A stretch of DNA of 52,730 nucleotides, from positions 1-52,730 of the forward strand of contig DATJWM010000149.1 of the NCBI GenBank assembly GCA_035501255.1, given 5' to 3'. Position 1 is the stretch's first letter. Each line of letters begins with the position of its first letter. A model generated the notes under the pieces. That model was not told the origin of the DNA, searched no databases, and saw nothing but the letters and a program-made list of their open reading frames with translations. This document shows positions 25,203-32,375 of this stretch, in pieces. The DNA comes from JAFAZI01 sp035501255. GTDB taxonomy: Bacteria; Actinomycetota; Actinomycetes; JAFAQI01. A program made the translations under genes and the position numbers.

Positions 25203-28200
25203 TCAGGCGACGCGCGAGGGCGTGGTGAAGGCGTCCCACATTCTGCCGTAGAGCCCGCCCTGTGCGAGCAGGTCTTCGTGGCTCCCATCCTCGACCACCC
25301 GCCCGCCGTCCACGACCAGGATCCGGTTGGCGGTCCGCGCGGTTTGCAGGCGGTGGGCGATGACGATCGAGGTCCGCCCGGCGGCGACGACATCGATCGC
25401 CCGCGTGACGACCGCCTCCGCAGCCATGTCCAGCGTCGCAGTGGCCTCGTCGAGGAGCAGGATGGCCGGGTCGACCAGCAACGCCCGAGCGAGGCAGACG
25501 AGTTGCCGTTGGCCTGCGGACAGGGACCGGCCGCGCTCGCTCAGCGCGGTGTCGTACCCGTCAGCGAGCGTCTCGACCCAGGACGCGAGGCCGACCTGGC
25601 GGCAGACCTCGGCGACCTCCTCCTCGGACGCCTCGGGCCGGCCGTAGGCGACGTTGTCCCGGATCGTGGTCGAGAACAGGAACGGCTCCTGCGGAACGTA
25701 GCCGAGCCGGGTTCGGTAGGCGGCCGGATCGAGATCACGCAGGTCCCGGCCGTCGACCGTGACCTGTCCGGCGGTGGGGTCGTAGAACCGCGCCGCGAGT
25801 TTCATCATCGTGCTCTTGCCGGCCCCGGTTCGTCCGACGAGCGCCACCCGCTGCCCGGCCGGGATGACCAGATCGATCCCGCGCAACGCGTCGTGCGCGG
25901 CCCGGCGGTAGCGGTAGTGCACGTCGACCAGGCGAATCTCGCCGGCCAGGCGAGTGACCGGGATCGGTACCGCGGGCGCGGGGGTCGACGGCACCTCGTG
26001 CAACAGCGTCCGGAGCTTTCGAATCCCGGCCCGGGCCTGTTGGTAGGAGTCGAAGACCTGCGACAGCTGCTGGATCGGCGCGAAGAACTGGGTCAGATAG
26101 AGGACGAAGGCGATGAGTACGCCGGCGAACGCCGGGTCCTCGCGCAGCTCGCCGACACCGAGGGCAAGGACGAGCGCGGTGGCGATCTGCTGCATCAGTT
26201 CGGTGGAGGCGACGTACCAGATTTGAATCGACAGGGCCTGCATCCCGGCGTCGCGGTTGGCGGCACCGAGCACCCGGTAGTTGCGCCGGTCGGTCTCCTC
26301 GCGGGTGTGGGCCTGGGTCACCCGCACGCCGGCGAGCGACTCGGCGAACGCGGCGTTGACCGTGGCGATCGTGTCGCGCTGGCGGTCGTAGGCGACGGTC
26401 GAGCGCTTCTGATACCAGACCGTGGCGATCGCCATTGCGGGGAGCACCGACAACGCCACCAGTGCGAGGCGAAGGTCCGTCAGGAGCAGAACGATCGCGA
26501 TCCCGATCAAGGTCAGGACCGATACCACCGCGTTGAGCAGACCGTTTTGCACGAGGTTGGACAGGGTGTCGACGTCGCTCGTGACCCGGGTCAGGATGCG
26601 ACCGGTGAGCTCGGACTCGTAGAAGTCCATGCCCAGACGCTGAAGATGCGCGAACACTCGCACTCGCAGCCCCGCGAGCACGCGCTCGCTCGCCTTGCCG
26701 GTGGTGATCGCCGCGGCCCACATGACCCACCAGTCGGCCAGCGAGACCGCGGCGAACACCGCGGCGACGGCAAGCAACGCGCTCATCGAGTCCTGGGCGA
26801 CGCCCCGGTCGACCCCGGCCCGGATCAACGTCGGCTGGGCCAGCGTGGCGAGGGTGTCCGCGACCACGAGGGCGAGGCTCATCGCGAGGACCAGCCGTTG
26901 CTGGTGAAGCAACCGGCGCACGGTGACCGGGGTGCGGTCGTCCGCCGCGTCCTCGGCGATCGCGTCGGGCAGGACGTCGTCGGCCGGCGGGAGGGCCTCG
27001 AGGTCGGCGAGTAGCTGAGGGCTCGGCGAGAGCATGCCCATCCAGCGCGCACCGCCGCCTGCCTGGATCCGGCCGCCGGCGACCTGACCGGCGACCATCG
27101 GCGGACGGGCCCGAGCCGCGACGGCAACGGCACGCTGCGGTGCGTCGGCCCGGGTGGTCACCGGGCTCAGCAGCGAGGTGGCGGTTGGCACCGAGTCCAT
27201 CAACTCCCGGTAGCGCGGGTTCGTCGCGGTCAGCTCGTCGTGGGTTCCCTGCGCGACGATCCGTCCCTGATCGAGGAGAACGACCCGATCGGCAAGCCGG
27301 GCGGTCGACTCTCGGTGAGCGATCAGCACCATCGTCCGATCCGTGTGCCAGCGCCGCAGCGCCGAGTGCAGGTCGGCCTCAACCTCCGCGTCGATCGCGC
27401 TGGTCGCGTCGTCGAGCACCACGACGTCCGGGTCGGCAAGCAGCAGACGCGCGAGCGCGATCCGCTGCCGCTGGCCGCCGGAGAGCGTCAGGCCACGTTC
27501 CCCGACGATCGTGTCGTAACGGTCGGGGAGCTCGTCGATGAACTCCGCGGCTTGAGCGGCGTCGGCGGCCCGGCGTACGTCGTCCTCGGTTGCGTCCGGA
27601 CGGCCGTAGGCGATGTTGGCGCGGATTGTGTCGGAGAACAGGAACGCTTCCTCGAAGGCGATACCGACGCGGGACCGAACCGAGGCGTACGTCGCGTCGT
27701 GGATGTCGCCGCCGTCGATCAGGACCCGTCCAGCGGTCGGGTCGTAGAAGCGGGGCAGCAGCATCGCCAGCGCGGACTTGCCCGACCCGGACGGGCCGAC
27801 GATGGCGATGACCTCGCCCCCGGCGATCGTGAGGTCGATGTCGTCGAGGACCAACGGGCCGTCCGGGGTGTGCCGGAAGTCGACATGGTCGAAGCGCACC
27901 TCGCCGGCGTGATCGGGCAGGTCGGTCGCGGTCGGCGACTCGTTGATCGTCGGGCGGGTGGACAGCACGGATACCACGCGCTCGACCGCGGCATGCGCTT
28001 GCTGTCCGAGCGCGAGCACCGCGCCGATCATCCGCGCCGGTGCGGCCAGCTGCACCAGGTAGGTCGTGCAGGCGAGGAACGTGCCGAGGGTCATCTGCCC
28101 GTGCAGGGCGAGGTAGCCGCCGACCAGCAGGACGCCGAACTGGCCGAGCGCCGGAATGCTCTGCAGCCTGGCGGTGAACACCGCGCGGCGCCGAGTGGCC

Positions 28201-28952
28201 CGCATCCGTCCGGCGTACATGCTGCGGGTGGCCCGGACCACCCGCTGGGTCTCCGCTTCTTCTTGACCGAAGCCCTTGACCACCCGTACGCCGGTGACGG
28301 CCTCTTCCACCGAGTTGGTCAGCTCAGCTTCGCGTTGCTGCGCGTCCCAGCTGGAGGCGAACACATCGCCGCGTGAGCGCGCGCCGACGACCACGGTCAG
28401 CGGGATCGTGATCATCGCTACGAGCCCGAGTTGCCAGCTCAGGATGAGCATCGCGACGATGCTCGCCGCCAGTTGGAGCACGTTGGCGAGCACCTGCGGT
28501 CCCCAGGCGAGGAACTGCTGGATGAGGGTCAGGTCGCCGCTGGCTCGCGAGACGAGTTGTCCGGTCCGGAGCCGGTCGAGCGCAGTCGCGTCGAGCCCGA
28601 GCAGGTGGTCGTAGAGATCGTTGCGGAGCCGATACTGCACGTCGTAGCTGACCAGGCCGGCGCGCCACCGGCGCGCCCGAGTGGCGAAGAACCGTAGGAC
28701 TCCCAGCACGAACAGCAACGCGATCCAGCCGGCGACCGACGGCTGCGAGGGATCGAGGGCGTCGTCCACGATCACGCGGGCGATCAGCGGGGTGACGGTG
28801 ATGATCGCGGTGGTGACCATCGCGGCCGCAACGCTGACCACGAGCGTGCGCTTGGCCGGTCCAACGAACCCCCACAGCAGCCGCAGCCAGCCGGTGGAGC
28901 GCACAGCGGTGTCGGTTGCGGGTTGCGCCGGGGAAGGGTTTGTCGTCGTCAC
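25203..28952 (-). CDS. Fused two-module ABC exporter (TMD-NBD-TMD-NBD)
   Basis: About 1250 residues from GTG 28952: two complete type IV exporter halves in one chain, TMD1 20-330, NBD1 350-590, a linker, TMD2 690-985, NBD2 1005-1245. NBD1 has Walker A G-P-S-G-S-G-K-S (about 386), LSGGQ (about 490), but D in place of the catalytic Glu after Walker B (V-V-L-D-D-A-T-S) and E in place of the Q-loop Gln. NBD2 has Walker A G-R-T-G-A-G-K-S-T, normal Q-loop and L-L-L-D-E-A-T, but signature LSAGQ. The degenerate site is thus NBD1 Walker B paired with the NBD2 signature, the asymmetry known from heterodimeric exporters such as BmrCD and TM287/288. Exports drugs or lipids; substrate unknown. Confidence 0.93.
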   Translation of the reverse strand: MTTTNPSPAQPATDTAVRSTGWLRLLWGFVGPAKRTLVVSVAAAMVTTAIITVTPLIARVIVDDALDPSQPSVAGWIALLFVLGVLRFFATRARRWRAGLVSYDVQYRLRNDLYDHLLGLDATALDRLRTGQLVSRASGDLTLIQQFLAWGPQVLANVLQLAASIVAMLILSWQLGLVAMITIPLTVVVGARSRGDVFASSWDAQQREAELTNSVEEAVTGVRVVKGFGQEEAETQRVVRATRSMYAGRMRATRRRAVFTARLQSIPALGQFGVLLVGGYLALHGQMTLGTFLACTTYLVQLAAPARMIGAVLALGQQAHAAVERVVSVLSTRPTINESPTATDLPDHAGEVRFDHVDFRHTPDGPLVLDDIDLTIAGGEVIAIVGPSGSGKSALAMLLPRFYDPTAGRVLIDGGDIHDATYASVRSRVGIAFEEAFLFSDTIRANIAYGRPDATEDDVRRAADAAQAAEFIDELPDRYDTIVGERGLTLSGGQRQRIALARLLLADPDVVVLDDATSAIDAEVEADLHSALRRWHTDRTMVLIAHRESTARLADRVVLLDQGRIVAQGTHDELTATNPRYRELMDSVPTATSLLSPVTTRADAPQRAVAVAARARPPMVAGQVAGGRIQAGGGARWMGMLSPSPQLLADLEALPPADDVLPDAIAEDAADDRTPVTVRRLLHQQRLVLAMSLALVVADTLATLAQPTLIRAGVDRGVAQDSMSALLAVAAVFAAVSLADWWVMWAAAITTGKASERVLAGLRVRVFAHLQRLGMDFYESELTGRILTRVTSDVDTLSNLVQNGLLNAVVSVLTLIGIAIVLLLTDLRLALVALSVLPAMAIATVWYQKRSTVAYDRQRDTIATVNAAFAESLAGVRVTQAHTREETDRRNYRVLGAANRDAGMQALSIQIWYVASTELMQQIATALVLALGVGELREDPAFAGVLIAFVLYLTQFFAPIQQLSQVFDSYQQARAGIRKLRTLLHEVPSTPAPAVPIPVTRLAGEIRLVDVHYRYRRAAHDALRGIDLVIPAGQRVALVGRTGAGKSTMMKLAARFYDPTAGQVTVDGRDLRDLDPAAYRTRLGYVPQEPFLFSTTIRDNVAYGRPEASEEEVAEVCRQVGLASWVETLADGYDTALSERGRSLSAGQRQLVCLARALLVDPAILLLDEATATLDMAAEAVVTRAIDVVAAGRTSIVIAHRLQTARTANRILVVDGGRVVEDGSHEDLLAQGGLYGRMWDAFTTPSRVA

Positions 28953-29014
28953 GTCGGATACATCTTTTCACTGCGCAACGACATCCGCACGCGAACGACC
29001 GCGCGACGGTGTCT

Positions 29015-29038
29015 CGCCGCGGGGCCGGATGCGCGGCG
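29015..29038 (-). terminator. GC hairpin after the first four-cysteine paralogue
   Basis: CGCCGCG and CGCGGCG form a perfect 7-bp stem with a 10-nt loop, 2 bp downstream of the minus-strand gene stop at 29041. No T-run follows, as often seen in actinobacterial terminators, so the call is tentative. Confidence 0.35.
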
Positions 29039-29040
29039 GG

Positions 29041-29514
29041 CTACTTCTGCGCGGTGAAGTACTGGATCGTGTGGGACTTCTTGGGGTTCGACGGATCCGC
29101 TGCGGAGAATGCGCACTTCACCCGGGCCTTCTTATCCGCCTTGGTGGGTGGGCAGTGGTAGGTCTTGCCTGCGATCTTGGCTTTGAACGCCTTGAACGTG
29201 AGGGTGCACTTGAACGTCCCCTTGGACGAGGAAGCGATCGTCGTCGCGTTGTCCAGGTCCTGCCGCTGCCTCTTGCCTTTGACCATCGCGAACACACAGA
29301 TGTAGTTCGTCGTCTTCTCCGCCCCGTGGGCCTTGAGCGTCATCTTGGTGCCCACGTGCGCAGTCGTCGGAGACAGCGTGGACGGGAACATCCCGTTCTT
29401 GCCCGTTGCGGAATGGCTCGCACCCGCTGACGCCGGCAGCGCGACGCTGACCACGACGGCCAGGCCACTGACCGCTACCACCAGTGTCCTGTTGACGCGC
29501 ATGGATGAGTTCAC
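29041..29514 (-). CDS. Secreted four-cysteine protein, paralogue A
   Basis: 157 residues. GTG 29514 is chosen because GGAGGG lies 8 nt before it; the ATG at 29502 (MRVN) aligns with the start of paralogue B but has no nearby ribosome site. Signal peptide M-R-V-N-R-T followed by a hydrophobic stretch ending P-A-S-A-G-A. The mature part is basic and has four cysteines in the contexts Y-I-C-V-F, F-K-C-T-L-T-F, Y-H-C-P-P-T-K-A-D-K-K-A and V-K-C-A-F, all matched in paralogue B, and ends T-I-Q-Y-F-T-A-Q-K. I do not recognise the family. Probably an exported two-disulfide beta-rich protein. Confidence 0.75.
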   Translation of the reverse strand: MNSSMRVNRTLVVAVSGLAVVVSVALPASAGASHSATGKNGMFPSTLSPTTAHVGTKMTLKAHGAEKTTNYICVFAMVKGKRQRQDLDNATTIASSSKGTFKCTLTFKAFKAKIAGKTYHCPPTKADKKARVKCAFSAADPSNPKKSHTIQYFTAQK

Positions 29515-29604
29515 GGGCTGGACCCTCCGGCTCGGCCACGCCGCAACGGCGTTGGGGAAGTAATTTCCCGAACGATACTTGGCGTGAGACCGCGCGTCGG
29601 GCGT

Positions 29605-30042
29605 TTACTTCTTTGCGGTGAAGTACTGGATCGTGTTCGACTTCTGGTCCGACGTCGACATCGCGATCGCGCACTTGTAGTGCGCCTTCTTGTCCGCCTT
29701 GGACAGCGGGCAGTGTCGAGCCTTTCCGCTGACGGTCTCCTCGAAGGGTTTGAACGTCAGCGTGCAGCTGACCTTGCCCTTCTTGGTGGACTTGACCTTC
29801 TTCAGTGAACCCAGGTCCGGCCCATAGTGCGTCTTGCCTTTGATGACGACGAACAGGCAGTCGAACGTCGCCTTCTTGCGCGCATGCGTGCCCTTGATCG
29901 TGAGCTTCGTGCCCTTGTGCGCGGTCTTCGGTGTCAGCGTCGAGTGGAACGTGCCGTTGCTCCCGGCCGAGGCGGGTACGGTCGCGGCCGCCGCGAGGGA
30001 CAGGCCGCTGACTGCCACTGCAAGTCCTTTGTTGATGCGCAT
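29605..30042 (-). CDS. Secreted four-cysteine protein, paralogue B
   Basis: 145 residues from ATG 30042, with GGAGGA 4-5 nt upstream. Signal peptide M-R-I-N-K-G then a hydrophobic stretch ending P-A-S-A-G. It matches paralogue A along its whole length: S-T-L-(S/T)-P-(T/K)-T-A-H-(V/K)-G-T-K, four cysteines in the same order, C-P-x-(T/S)-K-A-D-K-K-A and the C-terminal T-I-Q-Y-F-T-A-K-K. The order on the minus strand is B then A with 90 bp between. The leader regions of both genes also match (CGGCGTGGC then GGAGG), which shows the duplication included the promoter side. Function unknown. Confidence 0.75.
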   Translation of the reverse strand: MRINKGLAVAVSGLSLAAAATVPASAGSNGTFHSTLTPKTAHKGTKLTIKGTHARKKATFDCLFVVIKGKTHYGPDLGSLKKVKSTKKGKVSCTLTFKPFEETVSGKARHCPLSKADKKAHYKCAIAMSTSDQKSNTIQYFTAKK

Positions 30043-30149
30043 GGGTCCTCCGAATCAGCCACGCCGATGTGGTCTGGGCGTCTTCCCCTGAAGGTTGCAG
30101 CGGATGTGGGAGCGGATTGGTTACTTCGGCGACCTGGCAGCATGAGCCG

Positions 30150-30980
30150 ATGCGGACGCTCGGGGTCGATCTCGCGGCCGAACCGGCCGGGACGGCCACC
30201 GCTGCCATCGACTGGTCCGGGTCCCGCGCCGAGGTCGTCGCCGTTCGGATCGGGCAGACCGACGGTCAGGTCGCGGAGCTGGCGGCGACCGCCGAACGAA
30301 TGGGGCTCGACAGCCCGCTGGGCTGGCCTGAGGCGTTCGTCGAATTCGTCGTGGGTCATCGGGACGGTCGCACGCCGCCGGCGACGGATCTCGCAGGCCG
30401 GCGACTGCTTGCCTATCGGGAGACCGACCGCGCGATCACCGGGCTGACGGGACTGCGACCTCTCAGCGTCGCGGCTGATCGGATCGGGCACGCGGCGATG
30501 CGCGCGGCCGGTTTGATGGCGCGGCTCGGGGCCGACGGCCACGACGTACGCCGCGATGGTCGCGGGTTCGTGGTCGAGTCCTATCCGTCCGGGGCGCTCA
30601 AGCAGTGGGGGCTGCCGCACCGGTCGTACAAGGGCAGTGGAGGAGCGGCCGCGCGCGCTGCGTTGATCGACTCGGTGTCCGCCGCCTTTCCGGCGCTGGA
30701 GTGGGGATCCGCCGAGGAGACCTGCCGCGAATCGGACCACGCGTTCGATGCGGTGATCTGTGCACTGATCGCCCGGGCCGCGGCACTCGGGGCGGTCAAC
30801 CAGCCGGACGAGGGGCAGGCCCGGCTCGCGGCAACCGAGGGCTGGATCGTCGTCCCCACCTGCCCCATTCGCCAACTCGCGCAACCTGCCCGTTTTCGCA
30901 CCGAAAACGGGCAGGTACTGCAAGTGGGCGAGGACAGTGGGGCGTCCCGTAGCCTCCTTGGATCAGGAGGGCTCGCCTAG
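30150..30980 (+). CDS. DUF429 family protein
   Basis: 276 residues from ATG 30150. N-terminal L-G-V-D-L-A-A-E-P and later D-S-P-L-G-W-P, E-S-Y-P-S-G-A-L-K and D-H-A-F-D-A-V-I-C-A are typical of DUF429, an RNase H-like fold with conserved acidic residues; a nuclease role is suspected for the fold, not proven. The normal core ends near residue 240. The remaining tail is read through a 33-nt palindrome and stops at a TAG lying inside the D-arm of the tRNA-Ser gene, so gene and tRNA overlap by 15 bp. Confidence 0.8.
   Translation: MRTLGVDLAAEPAGTATAAIDWSGSRAEVVAVRIGQTDGQVAELAATAERMGLDSPLGWPEAFVEFVVGHRDGRTPPATDLAGRRLLAYRETDRAITGLTGLRPLSVAADRIGHAAMRAAGLMARLGADGHDVRRDGRGFVVESYPSGALKQWGLPHRSYKGSGGAAARAALIDSVSAAFPALEWGSAEETCRESDHAFDAVICALIARAAALGAVNQPDEGQARLAATEGWIVVPTCPIRQLAQPARFRTENGQVLQVGEDSGASRSLLGSGGLA
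30884..30916. repeat. Perfect 15-bp inverted repeat with 3-nt loop
   Basis: ACCTGCCCGTTTTCG, loop CAC, CGAAAACGGGCAGGT. It lies inside the C-terminal coding tail of the DUF429 gene and 49 bp before tRNA-Ser(UGA). It may be an inserted palindromic repeat or a hairpin separating the two transcripts. Confidence 0.9.
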
Positions 30981-31054
30981 TGGACGATGGCGGCGGTCTT
31001 GAAAACCGCTATGGGCAGTGATGTCCATCGTGGGTTCGAATCCCACGCCCTCCG
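30966..31054 (+). tRNA. tRNA-Ser(UGA)
   Basis: Full cloverleaf with a long variable arm: acceptor GGAGGGC pairing with GCCCTCC, anticodon stem GCGGT/ACCGC with loop CTTGAAA (anticodon TGA), T-arm GGGTTCGAATCCC, discriminator G. CCA is not encoded. It reads UCA/UCG-type serine codons. The first 15 bases overlap the end of the DUF429 frame. Confidence 0.96.
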
Positions 31055-31081
31055 CAGTTTGTGACGAATGCGAAAGGTCAC

Positions 31082-31267
31082 TTAGCGCTTGCGACGAGCC
31101 GCGCGTGACTGAGCCCGCTTGGCCTTGCGCTTCGCGCGCTCCTTGTCCGATGCGCTGTGGTGATCCTCAGCCTGTAGCTGGGACTTGTTGCGCGTCATCA
31201 CGGTGACGCCCGCGACGACGCACAGTACGGCGAGTCCGGAGAAGACGACGATGTACCAGGGGCTCAT
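31082..31267 (-). CDS. Small membrane protein with basic tail
   Basis: 61 residues from ATG 31267. One N-terminal transmembrane helix (about 4-24: Y-I-V-V-F-S-G-L-A-V-L-C-V-V-A-G-V) followed by a cytosolic tail ending in a dense Arg/Lys run (R-A-K-R-K-A-K-R-A-Q-S-R-A-A-R-R-K-R). I do not know the family. Basic tails of this kind can bind nucleic acid or anionic lipid. It ends 28 bp from the tRNA. Confidence 0.55.
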   Translation of the reverse strand: MSPWYIVVFSGLAVLCVVAGVTVMTRNKSQLQAEDHHSASDKERAKRKAKRAQSRAARRKR

Positions 31268-31310
31268 GGTGGGACAAGAACATCATGAATCCGGGGTGGC
31301 GTCGAACCGG

Positions 31311-31365
31311 CCAACAAAACGGGCGAGGCGAGCCCGGATCGTTGGTCGCGGAGCTCGCCCCGCCC
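31311..31365 (-). terminator. Intrinsic terminator of the DUF4242 gene
   Basis: On the minus strand GGGCGGGGCGAGC pairs with GCTCGCCTCGCCC (12 of 13), and is followed directly by GTTTTGTT. It starts 21 bp after the stop of the DUF4242 gene. Stem plus T-rich tract fits a factor-independent terminator. Confidence 0.65.
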
Positions 31366-31385
31366 GATGGCTTCGACGCCCGGAG

Positions 31386-31658
31386 CTAGTCCCCGGTGGC
31401 CGGGTCGATGACAGCTGAGACGAGCCGCACGTTGTTGGCGGGGAAGCCGCCGCACCGCGCGTGCTCGTAGATGATGTCCTCGTCCGGCGCGATGTAGACG
31501 CAGAAGATCTTGTCGTCCGTGACGTAGCTCTGCTGCCAGCGGATCTCCGGCCCGAGCCCCGCGAGGACCTGGTTGGACTTGGCACTGATCGCCTGAAGCT
31601 CCTCGGCCGACAGCTTTCCGGCGCCCGGCAGATCGCGCTCGATGACGTACTTCGGCAT
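31386..31658 (-). CDS. DUF4242 domain protein (SCO4226-like)
   Basis: 90 residues starting M-P-K-Y-V-I-E-R-D-L-P-G-A-G. The fold is a ferredoxin-like dimer; the Streptomyces coelicolor member SCO4226 was reported as a nickel-binding protein. Here Y-V-T-D-D-K-I-F-C-V-Y-I-A-P-D-E and H-A-R-C-G-G-F-P are the conserved parts. Whether metal binding holds for this copy is not shown. Divergent from a TetR gene over 74 bp containing two matching operators, so it is the probable target of that repressor. Confidence 0.88.
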   Translation of the reverse strand: MPKYVIERDLPGAGKLSAEELQAISAKSNQVLAGLGPEIRWQQSYVTDDKIFCVYIAPDEDIIYEHARCGGFPANNVRLVSAVIDPATGD

Positions 31659-31675
31659 AGTGTCTCCCTGGTGTA

Positions 31676-31692
31676 CCGTACCGTTGGTACGG
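31676..31692. promoter_or_regulatory. Putative TetR operator O1
   Basis: CCGTACCGTTGGTACGG, a 7-bp perfect dyad with a 3-nt centre, just upstream of the DUF4242 gene. It matches the second site at 31720-31736 at 13 of 17 positions, and the differences preserve the dyad. Confidence 0.7.
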
Positions 31693-31719
31693 AACTAACA
31701 TTCCGGCGGTATGAGAGAA

Positions 31720-31736
31720 CCATACCGTCAGTATGG
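31720..31736. promoter_or_regulatory. Putative TetR operator O2
   Basis: CCATACCGTCAGTATGG, same length and consensus as O1 (CC-R-TACCGT-Y-R-GTA-Y-GG). It covers the region right before the TetR coding start and includes the ATG at 31733, which supports GTG 31745 as the true start. Confidence 0.7.
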
Positions 31737-31744
31737 AGTCAAGA

Positions 31745-32356
31745 GTGACAGTCGATCGACGGGTCGAGCGGGGTCTGTCCACGCGCGAGGTGCTACTGCG
31801 ATCCGCCCGGGAATGCTTCGGTGAACACGGATTCGCCGCGACCACCATCGATGACGTCGCGGAGCGCGCCGGTGTCACCAAAGGCGCGCTGTATCACCAT
31901 TTCTCCGATAAGGAGCATTTGTTCCGCGCGGTCTACGAGCAGCTCGAACGCGAGGTCAGCGACCGGGCGGTCGTGCACTTCCTCGAAGCGGACCACTGGA
32001 GCGCACTCGTGTCGGGGTGCCTGCTGTGGGTTGAGCTGCACGCCGATCCCTGGGTGCGCCAGATCGTCCTCGTCGACGCCCGCGGGGTCCTCGGCTGGGA
32101 AGCCGCGCGCGATATCGAGAGCCGCCTGTCCACGACCGCGCTGCGCGGCGCACTTCGCAAGGCGATGCACGGCGGGGTGATCGAACGCCGCCCACTACGC
32201 CCGCTGTCGTTCATGCTTATCGGCGCCCTGAGCGAAGCGTGCCTCTACCTGGGCGAGGCGAGCGACAAGGCCGAGGCCCGCGCCGAGGTCGAGGCGCTCG
32301 TCACTGCGCTGCTGAGTGGTTTTCGGACCGATCGCGGCGCGACCGCGACCGGGTAG
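31745..32356 (+). CDS. TetR/AcrR family transcriptional regulator
   Basis: 203 residues from GTG 31745, with GGAG 6 nt before; the ATG at 31733 would add four residues and lies inside operator O2. The N-terminal helix-turn-helix is standard: A-R-E-C-F-G-E-H-G-F-A-A-T-T-I-D-D-V-A-E-R-A-G-V then K-G-A-L-Y-H-H-F-S-D-K. The C-terminal ligand domain (about 65-200) fits no subgroup I can name. Two 17-bp operators in the divergent promoter imply autoregulation and control of the DUF4242 gene. Confidence 0.9.
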   Translation: MTVDRRVERGLSTREVLLRSARECFGEHGFAATTIDDVAERAGVTKGALYHHFSDKEHLFRAVYEQLEREVSDRAVVHFLEADHWSALVSGCLLWVELHADPWVRQIVLVDARGVLGWEAARDIESRLSTTALRGALRKAMHGGVIERRPLRPLSFMLIGALSEACLYLGEASDKAEARAEVEALVTALLSGFRTDRGATATG

Positions 32357-32373
32357 CCCGCCCAGCTACCCGG
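32349..32373. terminator. Bidirectional hairpin between TetR and aldehyde dehydrogenase genes
   Basis: CCGGGTAGC, loop CCGCCCA, GCTACCCGG: 9-bp perfect stem covering the TetR stop codon and ending 2 bp before the stop of the convergent gene. No T-run on either side. Confidence 0.55.
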
Positions 32374-32375
32374 GT

